Source: JANPLN01 sp041736155
Lineage (GTDB): Bacteria; Bdellovibrionota; Bdellovibrionia; Bdellovibrionales; JAGQZY01
Reading direction: 5' to 3'
Assembly (NCBI GenBank): GCA_041736155.1
Contig: JBGSUL010000032.1
Span: 124,001-188,000 of the forward strand
Length of the DNA: 64,000 bases
Shown here piece after piece: positions 44,979 through 52,469 of the stretch. Within the stretch, counting starts at the first letter, position 1. Every line of letters starts with the position of its first letter. The translations under genes were made by a program, and so were the position numbers. The notes beneath the pieces are model-generated. The model was not told where the DNA came from, did no database searches, and worked only from the letters and a program-made list of their open reading frames with translations.

Positions 44979-45155
44979 AGGTTCTGTGGCGTAAAGCTGA
45001 GAATACAGAAATCCTACAAGCATACTAAGGGGACTGTCCCTGACGACGGTGTGCAGGCCCAGTTTAAGCTGGGAAGCCTAAAGTTGTTAAATGGTCTACC
45101 ACCTGCTGACATTTGGGATTTCATTGTTTCTCATAGCTGCCACAGAATTTTTTTT
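44979..45155 (+). ncRNA. ssrS: 6S RNA (regulator of RNA polymerase)
   Basis: About 177 bases with the architecture of 6S RNA, which mimics an open promoter and binds sigma-70 RNA polymerase. The closing stem pairs 44982-44990 with 45139-45147 (TTCTGTGGC/GCCACAGAA), 44995-45003 with 45128-45138 in two blocks (AGCT, GAGAA) and 45008-45014 with 45116-45122 (GAAATCC/GGATTTC). A central bubble follows. On its 3' side is a hairpin CCCAG TTTAAG CTGGG then AAGCCTAAA, matching the hairpin plus GAAGCCUUAAA of E. coli 6S. Eight T residues end the transcript. Identity rests on structure and this motif. Confidence 0.8.
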
Positions 45156-45220
45156 CTCTTTCCATTCACTATTGACCTCGGACATTCTGCCCTCTAATCT
45201 GCCAGGCGAGGAAATCAATC

Positions 45221-46717
45221 GTGTCATCAAAAGATCAATTGCAATTAAATCAATGGACGACTTTGCTGGAGCCCAAACCTCAGGAATATCGCAAAGAACC
45301 TCCTCGCGAACCACCACCTCAAGAACCTGCAGCGCCGCCAGTGGCGCGCCAGGACGAGGAGCCTCAAGTTTATTCGGTGTCCGATATCAATGCTCTTATT
45401 AAAGGGCAGCTCGAGGGACAATTTAAATCCATTTGGTTACAAGGTGAGATTTCCAACTTTAAAGCGCACACCTCCGGACATCATTATTTCAGTCTCAAAG
45501 ACGACAGTTCACAAATCAGCGCGGTGATGTTTAAAGGTTTTAATGGGAAATTAAAGTTCCGTCCGGACAACGGCATGGAAGTGTTGGTGCGCGGACGCGT
45601 GACGGTCTATGAACCGCGCGGCAATTACCAAATTTTTTGTGAGACCATGGAGCCCGTGGGTGCGGGCGCTTTGCAAAAGGCCTTTGAGCAACTCAAAAGC
45701 AAATTGCAAAAAGAAGGTCTCTTTGATGTGCAATATAAAAAAACTTTACCGCTTTTGCCGCGCCATATTGGGGTGGTGACTTCTCCCACGGGTGCAGCCA
45801 TTCAGGATATTCTCAACATTCTCGGGCGTCGCTATCGCGGCGGAAAAATCACCGTAATCCCTGCACGCGTGCAAGGTGAAGGTGCAGGTGCCGAAGTTGT
45901 ACGCGGGATTGAGCTGGCCAATCGCCTCGGCGGTTTCGATGTACTGATTGTCGGACGTGGTGGCGGTTCTATTGAAGACATGTGGTGTTTTAACGAAGAA
46001 CCGGTGGCGCGTGCGATTTTTGCCTCGAAAATTCCCATCATCTCTGCAGTGGGACACGAAATCGATTTTACCATTGCAGATTTTGTTGCGGATGTCCGCG
46101 CGCCAACACCGTCGGCGGCGGCAGAACTCGTTGCACAAAGTGCGGGTGAGCTCAGCGAAAGAATTCAAAACCATCTGCGCCGCTTGACCCAGAAAATGCA
46201 ATTCGTCCTTAGCCATCAGCAATCTCGATTGCAAAACAAAATGAGTCGTTTGGTAGACCCGCAACGTCGATTGCAAGATCTCGCCATGCGCGCGGATGAG
46301 TTGCAACAGCGATTGATTTTAGCATGGCAACGACAAACGCGCGACCTGCGTATGCAGACACGTTTATTGCGCGAGCGCCTGCGCAATCCACGCACAGTTG
46401 TTGAGTCGTACCAACAAAAGTTGATGGTTCTGCGCAGAGATTTACAAAAAGAAATAAAACATTGGCGCGAGCAACGCCAGCGACGTTTGGTCGCACAAAT
46501 ATCCTTGTTGGATTCTCTCAGCCCACTGCGCGTGGTGGCACGAGGATATTCTTTGGTTTTTGCCGAAGGACAAATTGTGAAAGATCCCCAACAGGTCAAA
46601 GAAAATCAAGAACTCACGGTGCAATTGGCGCAAGGAGCGTTACGCGTTTCGGTGATTGCCAAAGATGCGGCCAATATAAAAGGAATGGAGGAGTCATGGA
46701 CTTCGAAAAAAAATTAG
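45221..46717 (+). CDS. xseA: Exonuclease VII large subunit
   Basis: 498 residues. With XseB it degrades single-stranded DNA. The OB-fold core begins VYSVSDINALIKGQLEGQF (about residue 49) and IWLQGEISNFKAHTSGHHYF, and the catalytic domain has GVVTSPTGAAIQDILNIL and VGRGGGSIEDMWCFNEE. A coiled coil follows. The 48-residue N-terminal extension is Pro/Glu-rich and unusual. The start is GTG with GAGG at good spacing, 66 bases after the 6S terminator. Confidence 0.95.
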   Translation: MSSKDQLQLNQWTTLLEPKPQEYRKEPPREPPPQEPAAPPVARQDEEPQVYSVSDINALIKGQLEGQFKSIWLQGEISNFKAHTSGHHYFSLKDDSSQISAVMFKGFNGKLKFRPDNGMEVLVRGRVTVYEPRGNYQIFCETMEPVGAGALQKAFEQLKSKLQKEGLFDVQYKKTLPLLPRHIGVVTSPTGAAIQDILNILGRRYRGGKITVIPARVQGEGAGAEVVRGIELANRLGGFDVLIVGRGGGSIEDMWCFNEEPVARAIFASKIPIISAVGHEIDFTIADFVADVRAPTPSAAAELVAQSAGELSERIQNHLRRLTQKMQFVLSHQQSRLQNKMSRLVDPQRRLQDLAMRADELQQRLILAWQRQTRDLRMQTRLLRERLRNPRTVVESYQQKLMVLRRDLQKEIKHWREQRQRRLVAQISLLDSLSPLRVVARGYSLVFAEGQIVKDPQQVKENQELTVQLAQGALRVSVIAKDAANIKGMEESWTSKKN

Positions 46718-46911
46718 CACGTCTCGAAGAAATCGTCGGCAAAATGGAAGGGGGCGATGTGTCTCTTGAAGACTCCCTGAAGTTGTTCGAAGAAGGGGTG
46801 CAACTTTCTCGCACCTGCCAAAAAGAATTAGACCAAGCAGAACAAAAAGTGGAGCTCTTGTTAGGCCAAGATGCCCAAGGGCAAGCGCAGACACAACCGT
46901 TCAAAGCATGA
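46696..46911 (+). CDS. xseB: Exonuclease VII small subunit
   Basis: 71 residues from the ATG at 46696 (GGAGGAGTC upstream). MDFEKKLARLEEIVGKMEGG and LEDSLKLFEEGVQLSRTCQK are family signatures. It is a helical subunit that packs along the XseA coiled coil. It overlaps the xseA 3' end by 22 bases and ispA by an ATGA junction, so the three are coupled. The same frame remains open upstream inside xseA, which is not translated sequence. Confidence 0.95.
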   Translation: MDFEKKLARLEEIVGKMEGGDVSLEDSLKLFEEGVQLSRTCQKELDQAEQKVELLLGQDAQGQAQTQPFKA

Positions 46912-47753
46912 GCGCCGACTATTTACAAAGCAGCGACGTTCTCGATGCCGTCGAGGCTGTCGAAGCTTATCTCCAATTGCATTTTCGTCACCGCAAGTCG
47001 GCGATTCAAGATGTGTCGCCACAGCTTTTTGATTCGGTTCAATATTCGCTTTTTTCGGGGGGAAAACGTTTTCGTCCCGCTCTGTGTTTAGCAACGTTTG
47101 CCAAGGCGGTCCCGTGGGCGGCCGCGGTCGAGATGGTCCACACCTATTCCTTGATTCATGATGATCTTCCGTGCATGGATAACGATGACTTGCGCCGCGG
47201 ACAACCGACCAATCACAAAAAATTTGGCGAAGCATTGGCGCTTCTCGCAGGAGATGGGTTACTCACCGAAAGTTTTTTACTGATCAGTGAAGCGTATCGG
47301 GAACGTCCCGCCGTCGCCACAGAACTTGTCGCGCTTTTAGCGCGTTCTGCGGGTCTTAGCGGCATGGTGGGTGGTCAAGCCATGGATATGGGGCTTGGAC
47401 TTGCGTTGAATTCTCCCGTCGCTGTGGAAAAAGTGCACCTGAACAAAACCGCCGAATTGATTTCGATTTGTATTGAAGGTGCGGGAGTCGTGGAGGGTGC
47501 ATCGCGAGAAACGCAGCAGAGGCTGCGTGAAATTGGTTTGACGTTGGGTTTGTGTTTTCAGATCAAAGACGACATTATCGACGGCGAACAAGATAAGACC
47601 GCCAAAAGTTTTTTGTTTTACCTCTCTCAAAAAGAAACCGAACTGCTCCTGCAACAGAAAACCCAACAAGGCTTAGAAAAGCTGTCCGATCTGCCCATCG
47701 CGTACCACGAGCTTTCGCCCTTTTTTCACTACAATCTCGAACGCACAAAATAA
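46908..47753 (+). CDS. ispA: Farnesyl/geranyl diphosphate synthase
   Basis: 281 residues of the polyprenyl synthetase family. The first Asp-rich motif is LIHDDLPCMDNDDLRRG and the second FQIKDDIIDGEQD; GKRFRPAL binds isopentenyl diphosphate. The product, probably farnesyl diphosphate, feeds UppS and quinones. The usual partner dxs is not next to it. Confidence 0.94.
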   Translation: MSADYLQSSDVLDAVEAVEAYLQLHFRHRKSAIQDVSPQLFDSVQYSLFSGGKRFRPALCLATFAKAVPWAAAVEMVHTYSLIHDDLPCMDNDDLRRGQPTNHKKFGEALALLAGDGLLTESFLLISEAYRERPAVATELVALLARSAGLSGMVGGQAMDMGLGLALNSPVAVEKVHLNKTAELISICIEGAGVVEGASRETQQRLREIGLTLGLCFQIKDDIIDGEQDKTAKSFLFYLSQKETELLLQQKTQQGLEKLSDLPIAYHELSPFFHYNLERTK

Positions 47754-47754
47754 A

Positions 47755-48528
47755 ATGGCAGAACGCGCAGACAAACTTCTCTTTGAACAAAATATTTTTG
47801 AATCGCGAAAAAAAGCGCAAGTGGCCATCGGCAAAGGCTTGGTGGCCTATAGTCGCCAGGGCAAAATCATTCCCGTGAGCAAAACGTCACAGATCATAGA
47901 GTGGCAAGACGGAGATTCTTGGCAAATCACCGACGACATCGAGTTTCAGTTTGTTTCACGGGCCGGAGCAAAATTAGCAGCGGCACTGGATCATTGGCAG
48001 TTGCCGGTAAAGGATTTTGTCGTGCTCGATGTAGGACTTTCCACCGGAGGCTTTAGCGACTGTTTGTTGCAGCGCGGGGCGAAGTGGATTCTTGGCATTG
48101 ATGTGGGCCAACGGCAGTTGCATGTGCGACTCCATAATCATCCACAACTCTTTTCCATAGAAAAATTCAATGGCAAAATTCCCTTAGAAGAATCCCACCT
48201 CGATCTGGTGGAACAAGCCACCCAACAGCGTCAGTTTGATTTATTGGTTTTTGATGTTTCGTTTATTTCTGTCGATTCTCTTGTGCAAGCGCAATGGCCG
48301 CACCTGCGTCCCGGTGGGAAAGCGCTGGTGTTATTTAAGCCGCAGTTTGAGGCAGGCCGAGCAGCTCTAGATAAAAAGGGAGTGGTGTCCGCTGAGGAAG
48401 GTTTGCGTGTTTTACAAAAAACAGTTAAAACATGGAACAGCGCGGGATATCCCATCGTCGATACTTTTCAGTGCCCGCTCAAAGGAGAAGATGGCAACCA
48501 AGAATTTTTTATTCTTATGCAAAAGTAG
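47755..48528 (+). CDS. tlyA: TlyA-type rRNA 2'-O-methyltransferase
   Basis: 257 residues. An N-terminal S4 RNA-binding domain (RADKLLFEQNIFESRKKAQV) joins an FtsJ-like methyltransferase (VSRAGAKLAAAL, VVLDVGLSTGGFSDCLLQRG, LVFDVSFISVD, LFKPQFEAG). TlyA methylates rRNA and was earlier called a haemolysin. It follows ispA by 1 base, where dxs lies in many genomes. Confidence 0.92.
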   Translation: MAERADKLLFEQNIFESRKKAQVAIGKGLVAYSRQGKIIPVSKTSQIIEWQDGDSWQITDDIEFQFVSRAGAKLAAALDHWQLPVKDFVVLDVGLSTGGFSDCLLQRGAKWILGIDVGQRQLHVRLHNHPQLFSIEKFNGKIPLEESHLDLVEQATQQRQFDLLVFDVSFISVDSLVQAQWPHLRPGGKALVLFKPQFEAGRAALDKKGVVSAEEGLRVLQKTVKTWNSAGYPIVDTFQCPLKGEDGNQEFFILMQK

Positions 48529-49462
48529 TGTGGTTTTTGCTGTGGTCGCCCTCTTGGTGTCTTGTGAAACGGGGCCGGTAAAGGCCCCCCAAAACCCACA
48601 GATTCTAGGACCATCAACACCCACAGCATCCCCTTCCGCCACTCCCATCATGACCCCGCGTACAGAAGTGGTTTCCGTTCCTGATTTTGTCGGGAAAAAG
48701 GCGCCACGTGTGGGACTTATATTGGGCCCAGGTGGGGCAAAAACGCTCGCACAGATTGGTTTTTTGCAAGAGCTCGAAAAATACAAAGTTCCGGTTGTCG
48801 CCGTGGCGGGTCTCGAGTGGGGTTCTGTGGTGGGTGCGCTTTACGCTCGTCATGGTCAAAGCAACGAGGCCGATTGGAAGATGTCGCAATTTCCCAAAAT
48901 TCAATTCACCAGCAAAAACTTTTTTTCCGAGAAAAAACGTTCTGCCACGCTCAAAGAGATGGACGGATTTTTGCAAAAAATTTCTGCACAATATCGTTTA
49001 GAACAAGGCAAACTGCCTTTTGCTTGTCCGCATGTGCGCGGCAATTCAGGCCGTGTAGGTCTTTTGCAAAAAGGGGCAGGAGCCACAATTCTACGTCAGT
49101 GCGCCTATTTCCCTCCATTGGTTATGGAAGTGGAAAATCGCGCGGCTCCCTTTGCTTTGGCTGAGGCTGTGGCGTTTGTAAAAGGCCAAGGCGCGGAGTT
49201 GGTTGTGCTCGTCAATGTGCTCGATAGTGCCGACCGCAAACAATTTGCGGGTTGGGAGTCAGAGGAATCGACGTGGTTGTCATGGGCGGGCAGTGTCTAT
49301 AATCTCAAACAAGCGGCACTGTTTGGCGTGCACGAAGTGGTGTCCATCGACACGAACTCTTTTGCGTGGACTGATTTTGAGCAAAGGTTGCGTTTGATTC
49401 AAGCAGGACGCCAAGGTTCGGCGTCGGCGCTGAGTGCCTTTGCACGGAAGTATGATTTTTAA
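48491..49462 (+). CDS. Patatin-like lipoprotein lacking catalytic residues
   Basis: 323 residues from ATG 48491 (AAAGGAGAAG upstream), overlapping tlyA by 38 bases; a longer frame to 48407 has no ribosome-binding site. The lipobox is LVSC (Cys25), then a Pro/Thr-rich linker. The patatin fold start VGLILGPGGAKTLAQIGFLQ is clear, but the nucleophile motif G-x-S-x-G reads GLEWG (Glu109 in place of Ser), and the later D-G-G/A motif is lost (MEVENRAAPFALAEA). It should be a surface or periplasmic pseudoenzyme unless it uses a different mechanism. Confidence 0.82.
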   Translation: MATKNFLFLCKSSVVFAVVALLVSCETGPVKAPQNPQILGPSTPTASPSATPIMTPRTEVVSVPDFVGKKAPRVGLILGPGGAKTLAQIGFLQELEKYKVPVVAVAGLEWGSVVGALYARHGQSNEADWKMSQFPKIQFTSKNFFSEKKRSATLKEMDGFLQKISAQYRLEQGKLPFACPHVRGNSGRVGLLQKGAGATILRQCAYFPPLVMEVENRAAPFALAEAVAFVKGQGAELVVLVNVLDSADRKQFAGWESEESTWLSWAGSVYNLKQAALFGVHEVVSIDTNSFAWTDFEQRLRLIQAGRQGSASALSAFARKYDF

Positions 49463-49475
49463 ACTGAGGTGAATT

Positions 49476-50786
49476 TTGAAGAACAGAACATTTAACGAAC
49501 TCAAAGAATTCCAGCAACGACGCGAACAAGCGGGAAAAATGTCACCCAACAGTGCGTGGATCCTTTTTTCAGGTAGCGAATCGGGCTGGGAACGTTTTCG
49601 TCCACAGAGCGATTTTGTTTATCTCACTGGCTTTGAAGAGCCTGAGGCCATTTGTGTCCTTTTACCAGGACAAAAAAATCCCTTCCGCATGTTTGTGCGT
49701 CCAAAAGATGCCAGCAAAGAGATCTGGGATGGGTTTCGTTATGGACTCGAGGGCGTGAAGAGTGTTTTCGGCGCCGATGAAAGTTATGACATCAAAGATT
49801 TTTCCACCATCTTACCCACACTGCTTGTGGGTGTAGAAACGGTCTATTACGCTCTCGAGGCTTCCGAACGCGACTGGAAAGTATTGCGCGCTGTTCGTGA
49901 ATTTATCAATACGCTCGGACGTTCGGGGCGCGGTCTTTTGCCAATCCACGACCCGAAAGAAATTCTTGGGGAAATGCGTATTAAAAAGAGTGCGCAAGAG
50001 ATTGCATGGCATCGCGAAGCCTGTGTACTCAGCGCCGATGCTCATCGCTCGTTGATGGCCCAAGTGAAACCGGGGATGAACGAGAAAGAGGCGCAAGCGA
50101 TTTTGCTCAACGAGTTTTATTCGCGTGGAGCTCATCGTGAAGGGTATTTCTCGATCATCGCAGCAGGAGGCAACGCCACCGTTTTGCACTATCGCGATAA
50201 CAATTCCACCAGTCAGCCGGGAGATTTACTCTTGGTGGATGCGGGCGCCGAAAAAAATTATTTCACTGCCGACATCACGCGCACCTATCCCATGAATGGG
50301 CGCTTCTCGGCGGCGCAAAAAGATGTTTACTCGCGCGTTTTAAAAGTTCAGAAAAATTTAATCGCCAAAGTAAAACCCGGTTTGCGATATGAAGAGTTGC
50401 AAGAGTCCGCTCGCCAACAGCTCACCGCCGAGCTTATTGATATGGGCTTTCTCAAGGGAACCGTCGAACAGAACTTTCAATCTATGGCCTATCGCCAATA
50501 CTATCCTCACAATATCGGCCACTTTTTAGGCATGGATGTGCATGATGTGGGATTGTACCGAGTGGCCAATCAGTCGCGTTTGTTAGAAGAAGGCATGGTG
50601 TTAACCATTGAGCCGGGCTTGTATATACCTATCGATGATACGTCGGTGCCGGCAGAGTATCGTGGGATTGGGATTCGTATTGAAGACGATATTTTAGTGA
50701 CCGCCACGGGCCACGAAGTGATGACCAGTCGTGCGCCTAAAGAAATTGCCGAAATCGAAGCTGTGATGGCGAAAGGAGCCCCGTGA
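49476..50786 (+). CDS. pepP: Xaa-Pro aminopeptidase (M24B)
   Basis: 436 residues, the length of E. coli PepP, which removes the first residue when proline follows. The creatinase-like N-terminal domain contains SAWILFSGSE. The pita-bread domain carries the two-metal site: LLVDAGAEKNYFTADITRTY (two Asp), HNIGHFLGMDVHDVG (His), TIEPGLYIP (Glu) and RIEDDILVT (Glu). The start is TTG at 49476 with GAGGTGAAT upstream. Confidence 0.93.
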   Translation: MKNRTFNELKEFQQRREQAGKMSPNSAWILFSGSESGWERFRPQSDFVYLTGFEEPEAICVLLPGQKNPFRMFVRPKDASKEIWDGFRYGLEGVKSVFGADESYDIKDFSTILPTLLVGVETVYYALEASERDWKVLRAVREFINTLGRSGRGLLPIHDPKEILGEMRIKKSAQEIAWHREACVLSADAHRSLMAQVKPGMNEKEAQAILLNEFYSRGAHREGYFSIIAAGGNATVLHYRDNNSTSQPGDLLLVDAGAEKNYFTADITRTYPMNGRFSAAQKDVYSRVLKVQKNLIAKVKPGLRYEELQESARQQLTAELIDMGFLKGTVEQNFQSMAYRQYYPHNIGHFLGMDVHDVGLYRVANQSRLLEEGMVLTIEPGLYIPIDDTSVPAEYRGIGIRIEDDILVTATGHEVMTSRAPKEIAEIEAVMAKGAP

Positions 50787-51190
50787 CTTTTATTCTGACG
50801 GTCCTCTTATTATTTGCTCAGGCCGAAGTGACGACCTCGTCTCCAGCACCGACATCTTCGGAACAGCAAGATATGGAAGCACGAAATAAAAACATTCTGC
50901 GCCAACTAGAAACACTCAATTCTTCGGATCTCTCCTGCCAGAAAAAAGAAGATTGTGAAACCTTGGGAATTGGACAAATGCAATGCGGAGGTCCATCCGA
51001 TTACCTGACCGTCTCAAAGAAAAATCGCTCCTATGCAGAAATGCTTAAAGCTTCGCAAAAACATCAAGCGGCGACTCGAGAGTATAATGCTCTCTATGTG
51101 TCGGCTCGAATAGGAACTTGTGGTATGGCGATTGTTCCCAACGTGGATTGTCGTCAACACCGTTGCGTAGAAGTGGTGCCAGTTGACTAA
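50783..51190 (+). CDS. Small secreted protein with cysteine pairs
   Basis: 135 residues from GTG at 50783, overlapping the pepP stop. A short signal peptide (TFILTVLLLFAQA, cleavage near residue 14). Six cysteines in the mature part (SCQKKEDCETLG, MQCGG, GTCGM, VDCRQHRC) suggest a disulfide-stabilised periplasmic protein. No family recognised. Its stop shares CTAA with the convergent HAD gene. Confidence 0.65.
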   Translation: MTFILTVLLLFAQAEVTTSSPAPTSSEQQDMEARNKNILRQLETLNSSDLSCQKKEDCETLGIGQMQCGGPSDYLTVSKKNRSYAEMLKASQKHQAATREYNALYVSARIGTCGMAIVPNVDCRQHRCVEVVPVD

Positions 51191-51945
51191 AAAAAGTGGT
51201 GAGTGAGCCAACCGCGCTCCTTGGCAATGCTCAATAATTTTTGCTCATCGTTATAGAGAGTCACATGTGGAGAATCCGCCGTTTGCGTTTGCACGGCCAA
51301 ACGAACCAACGAGGCGGCTTCCAAAAGATGTAAATCACCCGAGGAATTTCCAGAACAAAACAACGGTGCGCGGCCTTGGGTTTTTTCTAAAAGGGCGTGT
51401 CGTTTGCCTTCGCGCCAGGTGATAAAGCCGTCTTGTTTATCGGAAATGATAGAATTGATCACGGTGGTTTTGACTCCCAGAGCCGCCGTCGCGGGCAAAT
51501 CGACGAGCCCTGCCGCCGCTTCCACAGCCCAGTGCGTGGAGGCACTGATAATAAAAATTTCAAAATTTCTTTTCAAAAGCTCAGCAATCAACTGTTTTTG
51601 CGGAATGAGTATCTCTGGAGGAAAACGTTGCAAGGTTTCCTGTGCCCAAGACTGCACGGTGCTCAAGGGATAACCGGCGCAGATTTGCGCCAGCCACAAA
51701 TAGGCATCGGGAGGATGTGTTTTTTTCAGAGATAAATAATGATCCCAGGGATCAATGCCGTGAAGCGCGGGGAGACTTTGCAAATCAATTTGGTACTGGA
51801 AAAAATTTTCACCCACATCGGAGTTCCACAATGTGCCATCAGCGTCAAACGCGGCGAAATAGGGGCCAGGATTTTTGGCGATATAAGCATCAAGAGGGTT
51901 TAATATTTGCTGACGAAGTTGTTCAGAAAAAGGCTTGATTATCAT
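51187..51945 (-). CDS. HAD-family phosphatase
   Basis: 252 residues. Motif I is FAAFDADGTLWNSD (nucleophile Asp and general acid Asp), motif II is EIFIISASTH, and motif IV is FCSGNSSGDLHLLEAA. The layout matches the phosphoserine phosphatase-like subgroup. Substrate unknown; no signal peptide, so cytoplasmic. Confidence 0.85.
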   Translation of the reverse strand: MIIKPFSEQLRQQILNPLDAYIAKNPGPYFAAFDADGTLWNSDVGENFFQYQIDLQSLPALHGIDPWDHYLSLKKTHPPDAYLWLAQICAGYPLSTVQSWAQETLQRFPPEILIPQKQLIAELLKRNFEIFIISASTHWAVEAAAGLVDLPATAALGVKTTVINSIISDKQDGFITWREGKRHALLEKTQGRAPLFCSGNSSGDLHLLEAASLVRLAVQTQTADSPHVTLYNDEQKLLSIAKERGWLTHHFF

Positions 51946-52016
51946 GGATCACACGATATCTTCTGCTGACAAAACACTCAACTAAAATAGACAATTTTCC
52001 AGAGAGGCAAGGGCGC

Positions 52017-52463
52017 GTGACAGAAATAAAGATCTTAACTCTCGAAGAGTGGCAAGACATTTTGGATTTTGAAAAAGCGCAACAAGTTGGCAGTGATTTC
52101 GAAAAAGAAATGTCGTCTTGGCATGCGCGCTGGCGCCGTGAATCCTTAGAGCACTATTTGCCACAAGGCTGGTCCTTTGTAAAACGCGAGAGCAAGGATG
52201 TTGGTGGTAAAATACGTGCCTATATCTTGTGCCAACCCCTGCTTTTTTTCGAAGGGTGGACACAAAGCTTGTGGATTGAACATGTCAGTGCCCTCACCAA
52301 TACGGATGGGGCGGAGATGATTGAAATTGCCTACCGCTGGGCACGCGATAAACATTTACAAAAAGTATTCTTCAACACACAATTAAAATATATTCGAGAA
52401 GCACAATTTGCACCACAACAGACGCCCGTTCACTTAGGACATTTTTCGAGTACTAAAATATGA
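52017..52463 (+). CDS. Hypothetical cytoplasmic protein, possibly GNAT-like
   Basis: 148 residues from GTG at 52017 (AGAGAGGCAAGG upstream). The segment LWIEHVSALTNTDGAEMIEI and RWARDKHLQKVFFNTQ has the strand-helix feel of N-acetyltransferases, but the acetyl-CoA loop is not clear. It ends 6 bases before glpD and may be co-transcribed with it. Function not assigned. Confidence 0.55.
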   Translation: MTEIKILTLEEWQDILDFEKAQQVGSDFEKEMSSWHARWRRESLEHYLPQGWSFVKRESKDVGGKIRAYILCQPLLFFEGWTQSLWIEHVSALTNTDGAEMIEIAYRWARDKHLQKVFFNTQLKYIREAQFAPQQTPVHLGHFSSTKI

Positions 52464-52469
52464 GGCCCC

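Noticed and set aside
45091..45402. 103-codon plus-strand frame ahead of xseA
   Set aside because: Lies over the 6S RNA 3' half and the xseA start in another frame; no family match.
46462..46695. N-terminal extension of xseB inside xseA
   Set aside because: The family-like protein starts at ATG 46696 with a strong ribosome-binding site; the upstream part is an xseA shadow.
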